Assembly (NCBI RefSeq): GCF_020497125.1
Contig: NC_059075.1
Location: 47,094,003 to 47,158,002 of the forward strand
Direction of reading: 5' to 3'
Length of the DNA stretch: 64,000 nucleotides
Source: Mauremys mutica
Lineage: Eukaryota > Chordata > Testudines > Geoemydidae
The notes beneath the pieces were generated by a model, which saw only the letters and a list, made by a program, of their open reading frames with translations, did not search any database and was not told where the DNA came from. Both the position numbers and the translations under genes were made by a program. This document shows, one piece after another, positions 57,121-64,000 of this stretch. How positions within the stretch are numbered: position 1 is the stretch's first letter; each line of letters starts with the position of its first letter.

Positions 57121-59748
57121 TCAACTTTCATGATCTTTATCTTTAACCAGATAATGAGCTAACCCAAATTGACCAAAACAGATTAAGGTTTCTTCATCTT
57201 CCTGTCCTAGAGAATGAGACTTGATGGACTTAAATTCCTCAATCACATCATTGTAATTAACTGATGAAGCCAATTCTTGTTCAATGTACAAAATCATGAG
57301 TGAGTTGAGGCGCTGTTGGGACATTGTACTTCTTACTTTGTTTTTAACATGTGCTAGTTTTGAAAAGGCTCTTTCACATGAATAGCTTGTAACAGGTAAG
57401 ACTGCAAAGCATTGACTAGATTTGTAAAAGGCCTGGAACATGGAAAACCGATCAGATTCCTTTAGCCAATCAAGCCACTCTCTGGTGGTGTTCGTAGTGC
57501 TACCTTTGGGAACAGATCCATCATAACCCCGAAGCAATCCGACTTCAGCTTCCAACTCATCCAAGGACACTTTAAATTTCTTGGCAATGATTCTCATATC
57601 ATCCCTGCCAATGTCTAAGCTCAGCAGTTTTCCCATTGCAGTCACAATTTTTCAAGTCTTCTGTTCAAATCGCTGGTCAGTGCCGGTAATCATTGAGTCT
57701 AGGAGTGGGTAAAATGAAGTTATTCTCTCCTGCTCCTGTTTTGTATCAAAGTGATGCTGGGACTCAAACACTTCATCAATACAAGTGGATGTTTTCTCTT
57801 CTTAACTGGGGGAATCGATATATCATTCTCTACACACATTTTCACACTGTCATTGAAAATAGCTAGACCATATTCTGGGCCAGTTCTCATCGCAGCCAAA
57901 GAGTTACACAAGCTTTTCACTCCTGTCATTGCAGTAAGTTGAGATCTGGAGCTTGAGGAGCCTTACTCACTTTTACCACCATCTGCAGAATAGGGCATCA
58001 TGTGAAGGGCAGAGATGAACTTGAATGAATTTAGTTCATGGATAAGGCCCCAGGCTTTTATTTTAGCGTCAACAAGGTGAGTTGTTTCGATTATCTCTTG
58101 TAAAGCTTGTAAAATGATGGAGTAGTTTTGTTTTACAGCAGCCACTGCTTCTGCTCTACATGCCCATCTTGTGTCTGACAGTGACTTCAAAGTCTTCAAC
58201 TGGGATCCTACTTCTTGTGAAATCTTCTCCATTACTATATGTCGCACAGGACTCCCCTCCATGAAGGCATAAAGAGTCTGAATAACACCAAAAAAAAATC
58301 AAAGACAGTTCTGTTTTGTTTACTTGAAGTGCATGCATCTACTAGGACGGGGTTCAAACAATGCGCATAGCAGTGTACATAGAGTATTTCACTGTTTCTT
58401 TCTGTACATTTCATTTGAACTCCCGCAGTACATCCCGACATAGTAGATGTGCCATCAAAACAGACAGCCATCACTGATGACCAGTCAATTTTAAGAATGC
58501 CAAGGACATCATTTAACTGGTCAAAAATAGACTGAGCATCAGCTGTTAATAGTCTCTGAACAGACACAAAATGTTCAACTGGACTATGTTTTTCATTGTC
58601 AAAATACCACACCACAATGGACATCTGTTCATGTGTCCGCTATCAGTAGTGTCGTCGGCAATTATTGAGACCATTTTTCTATTTAGGGAAGACACAATCT
58701 TTTGTTGCACAACGTTGTGCAAGGCCACAGTTAAATCATTTTGGATGCGCTTACTCAGATAGGTAGCGTTTTGAGGAGATTGTTGCACATGCTTTGCCAT
58801 TACAGGATCATATTTTTGGAGCATATTGACAAGATTTAGAAATAAATCTTTCTCAAAACTGTCAGCTTTTTCATTGTGACCCCTGAATGGTCTCCCACCT
58901 TTCACCAAACACAGAACAATGTCAATCAGTCTCTCCATTACACTTTGGTTATGTGTTAATGTTCTTAGTGTGGCCACGTGCACTCGAATTTATACAATCT
59001 GTTTAAAAAAAACAGTTTCTGTAAAATCGGTATAATCCCGTAGTTTAGACATACCCTCAGTCTCTCCTTTACACTTTGGTTATGGCACAGTTCTTCTTCT
59101 TGTTTAGACAGATAAGCCTGCTTGTCCTCATCCAACAATACATCAATAAGTTTCCCTTCATTAAAACTTGAGCATGAAGAACAGCTCAATACATGAAATT
59201 TTGACAGTTGGTGGTTTTTAAAACATTCATTAGCCCTATGCCAGTTTCTGAATCCCTTATCAATAAATGCTGGATCAGTGTGACCTTTGTTTGCTGCATC
59301 ATTAGAGGAGAAGAAATGGCAGTAAAAGCAAAATGCTGCATCCTTTGATGGGCTATATTCTAATCACCTATACTTTTCATACCAATCGGACTGAAAACTT
59401 CTTTGTTTAGTCCCTATTTTACTTCTAGGAAACATGCTCAATCTAGGCTGATAAGGACCTCTAGATAATCGAGACTGGCGTTCTAATCTATTTTTTGGAA
59501 TATCACAGACCTGGTCATTAGATGGAATGTTTGATGGCTTTGAATAGGAACTACACTGACCTGAACTAAGAGACAAAGTCTGTTTCTGTTGGTCATTACT
59601 CAGTTTATTGTATGCACTGGAACTGTTGGTGGCACTATCTTCATGTAAATTCTTAACCAAAGAGTCCAAGGTATTTGCACTACTATCAGCATGTTCTATA
59701 ATTCAGTTTGTCTGCTCCTTTTCTTACCTTAACAATGAACCGATCCAT
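57121..59748 (-). pseudogene. hAT transposase copy B (TTF zinc finger to dimerisation domain)
   Basis: Same protein as copy A in opposite orientation: zinc-finger part at 59669-59364, WLEYSPSKD lost by a stop (ATTAG after TATAGG), DUF4371 and catalytic part at 58983-58546 with IIADDTTD, VCFDGTSTMSG on 58624-58235, and an unbroken 174-codon C-terminal ORF (57121-57645) covering GRDDMRIIAKKFKVSLDELE, REWLDWLKESDRFSMFQAF and the SCERAFSKLAHV dimerisation domain. Copy A is frameshifted in this last part, so copy B shows the correct reading. Its N-terminal region has a two-base loss near 59700 and the 103-bp insertion. Not functional. Confidence 0.92.
58954..59056. mobile_element. 103-bp insertion flanked by 28-bp direct repeats
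   Basis: TCAGTCTCTCC(A/T)TTACACT and the following bases occur at 58926-58953 and 59057-59084, 28 bp with one mismatch, flanking 103 bp absent from copy A. Read on the - strand the insert begins GGGTATGTCTAAACTACGGG and matches the left ~100 bp of the 2.2-kb element at 13878. The right end of that element is absent. Confidence 0.85.
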
Positions 59749-60186
59749 ATTTTAAAATTGAAAGGGGGTGTCATACGATTGAATTAAAACTTAAAGCCAC
59801 AGGCTTGTTATGCTATTTCAGTAGAGTACACACGACAAAGATTACAAACACTGTAGACACTGCACTGGACACTCCTGATGCAGCCACTTATATAGGTCAA
59901 AGAATTTTCTAGAATAGTAGTCGGAGGGGGAGGGGAGGATCAATGGTAATGTGGTGCTGCAGTAGTGGGGACGCATGCTGCGAGTGAATGCAGGCTTTCC
60001 ATACATTTCTACAACATCTATATTATGCAATTTGGCGCTTATTGCATAATACAACAATCCATACTTTAAAACTAAAAGAGCGTATCATGCGATTAAATTA
60101 AAACACAAAGCCACTTTTTTTTTTGAGACATTAGAGTGTGCCTGGGCACACCCGGCACACCGCATATGCACCCCTATGAGCATAAG

Positions 60187-60760
60187 TATTTTGCATGATA
60201 ACCCAGCTCCAGGAGGAGGACCAGGTACTTCTAATTCAAGGAGAGTGGGACTTCAAATTACAACCCAGCTCCAGCAAGGGCCTCTTGTGCCAATGGGGGA
60301 GAAAGTCACAAGGAGGGCTGGGAAGATTCCTGGACCTAAAGGGGAGCTCTTTTGGGGGGGAGTTGCTTGACCTAAATACAATGGACCTCAGGAGGAAGGG
60401 AAATATTGTTTAAAGATGTTGGGTATGAAGAGTTTGATTCTGAATCTGGAGGGAGATGAAAGCAGGATGCCTGAAGAACCACACTGTGTCATGGGGGTCA
60501 TGATTTGGGACAACCCCCTCTTACACCCACACATAGCAATGTGATTCTCATTTGTTTTCAGTTATGAATATTTCAGTCTTGTGATAGAAATGATAGCACA
60601 ATAACTGCCATGACAAGGGGAACACTGCAATTAATGTGTTAATGGAGTTCAAAATACTTTTTCATTAGTCTTAATTCCAGGATATACCTAGGTTTATATA
60701 ACAGGCCATTTAGTATGTGAGCCTTATAGCTCTGGGGACTTGTCTTCAGTGCTTAAAACA
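60187..60760. other. Intergenic, nothing recognised
   Basis: AACCCAGCTCCAGGAGGAG at 60200 resembles AACCCAGTTCCAGGAGGAA at 56819, just outside the other end of hAT copy B. This could mean the target site lay in a short direct repeat. Otherwise nothing seen. Confidence 0.4.
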
Positions 60761-61145
60761 GAGGTGGGCAAACTATGGCCGCGGGCCTGTCCTGCCTGGC
60801 CCCTTAGCTCCCAGATGGGGAGGCTGGCCCCCCTCCCCTGCAGCCACACTACTGTGCGGGGAACACTTTAGCCCGCCACTTCTGCTGGGCTGCATGGCTT
60901 GCGCCTGCCCACCTCCCAAGCTTTCCAATAAGCCAATCCTGCCACTCTGAACAGTATAGTGAGGGGACGGGGAGCGGGGGGATTGGATAAGGGGCAGGGG
61001 ATCCTGGGGGGCAGTGGTTGGATAGAGGATGGGGTCCCAGGGGGCGGTTAGGGGACAGGGCGCAGTTGGATGGGGCAGAGGTTCTGGGGGGGGCGGTCAG
61101 GGAACCGAGGGGGTTGGATAGGCGTGGGAGTCCCAGGGGAGTCTG
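60761..61145. mobile_element. Truncated hAT-like element, G-rich
   Basis: Begins CAGAGGTGGGCAAACTATGG, the same family terminus as 53792. The right terminus (GTTTGCCCACCCCTG) is absent before CR1 sequence begins near 61175. The G-rich body from 60960 is the inverse of the pyrimidine-rich repeat at 7455-7850 (GGATAGGCGTGGGAGTCCC against CATGCCTATCC). Confidence 0.72.
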
Positions 61146-61174
61146 AGTTTTTAAATGCCTGTTTCGCTTGTCTT

Positions 61175-61914
61175 CTCTAAAAAAGGTTAATTGTGATAGG
61201 ATGCTTAACACATCCAAAGACAAGGAATATAAACAGAATAGAGAAAGAACAAGTTAAAGAATATTTAGATAAATTAGATGTATTCAAGTCAACAGGGCCA
61301 GATGAAATTCATCCTAGAGTACATAAGGAACTTGCTGAAGCAGTCTCTGAACCCTCAGCAATTATCTTCAAGAACTCATACAAGAGGGTGAGTTCCCAGA
61401 GGACTGGAGAGGGGCAAACACAGTACCTATCTTTGTAAAGAGGGCCTGAGGAATTATAGGCCAGTCAGCCTAATTGTGCCAGTATCACAATGTATTAAAC
61501 CATCAATTTGTAAGCACCTAGAGGATAATAGGGTGATAAATAATATCCAACATGGATTTGTCAAGAATAAATCATGCCAGACCAACCTGATTTCCTTCTC
61601 TGACAGGGTTACTGGCCTAGTGAGTGTGGAAAGGGAAATGATATATATTGATTTTAGTAAAGCTTTTTACACAGTCCTAAATGACTTTCTAACAAGCAAA
61701 CTACAGAAATGTGGTCTAGATTACATTATTATAAAGTAGGTACACACAACTGGTTGAAAAACAATACTCAAAGATTAGTTATCAATGGTTCACTGTCAAA
61801 CTGGGAGATTGTATTTAGTGGGGTCCCACAGCGTTCTATCCTAGGTCTAGTGCTATTCAGTATTTTCATTAATGACTTCTTGGATAATGGAGTGGAGAGT
61901 ATCTTTATAAAATT
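61175..61914 (+). pseudogene. CR1 LINE RT fragment interrupted by a Penelope-like element
   Basis: Frames read KEQVKEYLDKLDVFKSTGPD and EIHPRVHKELAEAV (61193-61438), HLEDNRVINNIQHGFVKNKS, IYIDFSKAFYTVL (motif A, with Asp replaced by Tyr in F-D) at 61476-61739, and FSGVPQRSILGLVLF (motif B) at 61709 onward. Just before motif C the CR1 is cut by the Penelope-like insert, and it resumes at 63334. Two frameshifts precede the insertion. Confidence 0.92.
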
Positions 61915-63323
61915 GGCCCCACAATATGCCAACATTTTTATGCCTGACCTGGAACAACACTTCCTCAGCTCTCGTCCACTCATGCTCCTTCTCTACCTAT
62001 GCTACATTGACGACATCTTCATCATCTGGACCGATGGGAAGGAGACTCTGGAAGAATTCCACCACGATTTCAACAGCTTCCACCCCACCATCAAACTCAG
62101 CCCGGACCAATCTACACGGGAGGTCCACTTCCTAGACACCACAGTAGAAATAAGTGATGGTCACGTTAACACCACCCTATACCGAAAACCCACCGACCGC
62201 TATACCTACCTTCATGCCTCCAGCTTCCACCCCGGACACACCACATGATCCATCATCTACAGCCAAGCGCTGAGGTATAACCGCATTTGCTCCAACCCCT
62301 CAGACAGAGGCCAACACCTACAAGATCTTCACCAAGCATTCTCAAAACTATGATACCCGCATGAGGAAATAAGGAAACAAATCAACAGAGCCAGACGTGT
62401 ACCCAGAAGCCTCCTGCTGCAAGACAAGCCCAAGAAAGAAACCAACAGAACTCCACTGGCCATCACCTACAGTCCTCAGCTTAAACCTCTCCAACGCATC
62501 ATCAGTGATCTACAACCCATCCTGGACAATGATCCCTCGCTTTCACAGACCTTGGAAGGCAGGCCAGTCCTTGCCCACAGATGACCCACCAACCTTAAGC
62601 ATATTCTCACCAGCAACCACACACCATACCATAACAACTCTTATTCAGGAACCAATCCACGCAACAAACCTCGATGCCAACTCTGCCCGCATATCTACAC
62701 CAGCAACACCATCACAGGACCTAACCAGATCAGCCACAACATCACTGGTTCATTCACCTGTACGTCCACCAATGTAATATATGCCATCATGTGCCAGCAA
62801 TGCCCCTCTGCTATGTACATCAGCCAAACGGGACAGTCCCTACGTAAAAGGATACATGGACACAAGTAAGATATTAGGAATGGCAATATACAAAGACCTG
62901 TAGGAGAACACTTCAACCTCCCTGGCCACACAATAGCATCTTACAGCAAAAAAAAATCAGGACCAGACTTCAAAGAGAAACTGCTTAGCTTCAGTTCATT
63001 TGCATATTTGACACCATCAGATCAGGATTAAACAAAGACTATGAATGGCTAGCCAACTACAAGTTTCTCCTCCCTTGGTGTTCACATCTCAACTGCTAGA
63101 AGAGGGCTTCATCCTCCCTGATTGAACTAACTTCGTTATCTCCAGACTGATTCTTGCCTGCATATTTATACCTGCCTCTGGAAATTTCCATTACATGCAT
63201 CTGACGAAGTGGGTATTCACCCATGAAAGCTTATGCTCCAATACGTCTGTTAGTCTTTAAGGTGCCACAGGACTCTTTGTTGCTTTTTACAGATCCAGAC
63301 TAACATGGCTACCCCTCTGATGC
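61915..63323 (+). mobile_element. 5'-truncated Penelope-like retroelement inserted in CR1, 10-bp TSD
   Basis: TTATAAAATT at 61905-61914 and 63324-63333 flanks 1409 bp, and joining across one copy restores continuous CR1 sequence (motif C then reads IKFVYDTKL). The insert encodes the end of a Penelope RT from motif B (APQYANIFM) through YIDD (62003-62014), FLDTTVEI, and LYRKPTDRYTYLH, then a CQLC zinc-binding pair and a GIY-YIG-type endonuclease (VIY at 62774-62782, YIS in place of YIG at 62816-62824, RIHGH). Reading is one frame throughout but has stops at 62246, 62351, 62582 and 62867. The 3' tail holds a hammerhead-like motif (63191-63250). Non-functional. Confidence 0.93.
63191..63250 (+). 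ncRNA. Hammerhead-ribozyme-like motif in Penelope-like tail
   Basis: CTGACGA at 63201-63207 (core box 1), a stem II of 6 pairs, 63209-63214 with 63219-63224 around loop ATTC (one G-U), GAAA at 63225-63228 (core box 2), and a short stem III (AGC with GCT around TTAT), putting the cleavage site after C38 of the TGCTC at 63235-63239. Stem I is weak and interrupted. Penelope-like elements are known to carry hammerhead motifs with very short stem III, which fits. Activity is not shown. Confidence 0.5.
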
Positions 63324-63333
63324 TTATAAAATT

Positions 63334-64000
63334 TGTGTATGACACCAAGCTGTGAGGTGCTACAAGCACTTTAGAAGACAGGACTGGAATTCAAAATAAC
63401 CTTCATAAATTGGAGAATTGGTCTGAAATCAACAAAATGAAATTAAATAAAGACATGTGCAGAGTACTTTACTTAAGGAAAAACTCAAGTACAAAATGGG
63501 GAATAACTGGCTAGGCAGTAGCACTGCTTAAGAGTCTAAGAGTTCTCATGGACCACAAACTGAATGTGCCAACCATGTGATGCAGTTGCAAAAAAGGCTG
63601 ATATTTGGGAGTGTATTAACAGCAGTGTTGTCAGTAAGATACAGGAAGCAAATGTTTCACTCTAATTGGCACTGGTGAGGCCTCTGGTGGAGTACTGTAT
63701 CCAGTTTTAGGCATCACACTTTAGGAAAGATGTGGACAAAATGGAGAGAGTCCAGAGAAGAGCAACAAAAATTATAAAAAGTTTAGAAAACCTGACTTAC
63801 GAGGAAAGTTTTTTTTTTAAAGATGTACATTTAGTCTTGAGAAAAGACAACTAAGAAGGGACCTTATTGTCTTCAAATATGTGAAGAGCTGTTATAAAAA
63901 GGAAAATGAGCAGTTGTTCTCCATGTCCACTGAAGATAGGACAAGAAGTAATCAGCTTAATCTGCAGTAAGGGAGATTTAGGTTAGATATTTGGAAAAAC
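63334..64000 (+). pseudogene. CR1 LINE, downstream part (runs off window)
   Basis: Continues CR1 after the Penelope-like insert: ATGACACCAAGCTGTGAGG, TTCATAAATTGGAGAATTGG, GCATCACACTTTAGGAAAGATGTGG, AGAGTCCAGAGAAGAGCAAC and GGTTAGATATTTGGAAAAAC at the window end. Frames are broken. The 3' UTR lies beyond 64000. Confidence 0.9.

Larger units (their letters stand above)
56866..60178 (-). mobile_element. hAT element copy B with both termini and aged 8-bp TSD
   Basis: Termini on the + strand are CATAGGCGTGCGCAG at 56866 and GCATATGCACCCCTATG ending at 60178, whose inverse begins CATAGGGGTGCATATGC. Flanking octamers GGCATAAA (56858-56865) and AGCATAAG (60179-60186) match at six of eight, both differences transitions, as expected of an old hAT duplication. 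Length 3313 bp, transposase on the - strand (59748 down to 57121). A 103-bp insertion lies at 58954-59056. It retains about 150 bp at its 5' side that copy A lacks, and within it a 58-bp diverged direct repeat (59745-59803 and 60056-60113). Confidence 0.9.

Noticed and set aside
1..64000. CRISPR arrays, bacterial operons, rRNA or tRNA genes
   Set aside because: The tandem array at 6860-7450 has no spacers, and all other evidence is for a vertebrate genome; no cloverleaf or rRNA core seen.

Overview
This is a vertebrate genomic window, not a microbial one. The two recognisable host genes are the last coding exon and 3' UTR of BAZ1A (130-320 coding) and a complete four-exon CFL2 (cofilin-2, 28752-31141), both on the + strand. 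In human, BAZ1A and CFL2 are neighbours on 14q13 in the same orientation, so this is a conserved synteny block. The repeat content (many CR1 LINEs, DIRS-like elements, Penelope-like elements, many hAT and MITE copies ending in GTCTACAC/GTGTAGAC) suggests a non-avian sauropsid, most likely a turtle. That assignment is an inference from repeat families I recognise, not a database match.

Layout. 1-1130: BAZ1A 3' end. 1131-28000: a ~27 kb intergenic stretch that is mostly nested mobile elements. It holds three DIRS-like fragments (2341-4420 +, 5400-8280 -, 10830-11640 +), an 1169-bp hAT element carrying a 70-bp tandem hairpin array (6777-7945), a composite with one TIR element nested in another (13631-16747), a hAT element with perfect TSD (17387-17825), a CR1 broken by GC-rich insertions (18940-21665), a palindromic Penelope-like insertion (24131-24283), and a TA-flanked element next to a hAT element (25318-26087). 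28030-29110: CpG island and CFL2 promoter. 28752-34080: CFL2 with a long, repeat-poor 3' region containing a near-perfect 64-bp hairpin. 34660-42400: mostly unrecognised unique sequence with a few CR1/SINE/MITE remnants. 42400-64000: again transposon-dense, with two related hAT transposase copies in opposite orientation (42911-45946 + and 56866-60178 -), an L2-like LINE, a palindromic Penelope-like insertion with an 11-bp TSD (48927-49249), an RTE-like LINE fragment (52510-53262), and a CR1 interrupted by a 5'-truncated Penelope-like retroelement with a 10-bp TSD (61915-63323).

Only BAZ1A and CFL2 appear to be functional protein-coding genes. Everything else with coding potential is decayed transposon sequence. 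The most interesting signals are structural: head-to-head Penelope-like insertions, hammerhead-like ribozyme motifs in their tails, a short insertion flanked by 28-bp direct repeats inside a hAT copy, an accidental in-frame CR1/Penelope reverse-transcriptase chimera, and the hairpin in the CFL2 3' UTR.
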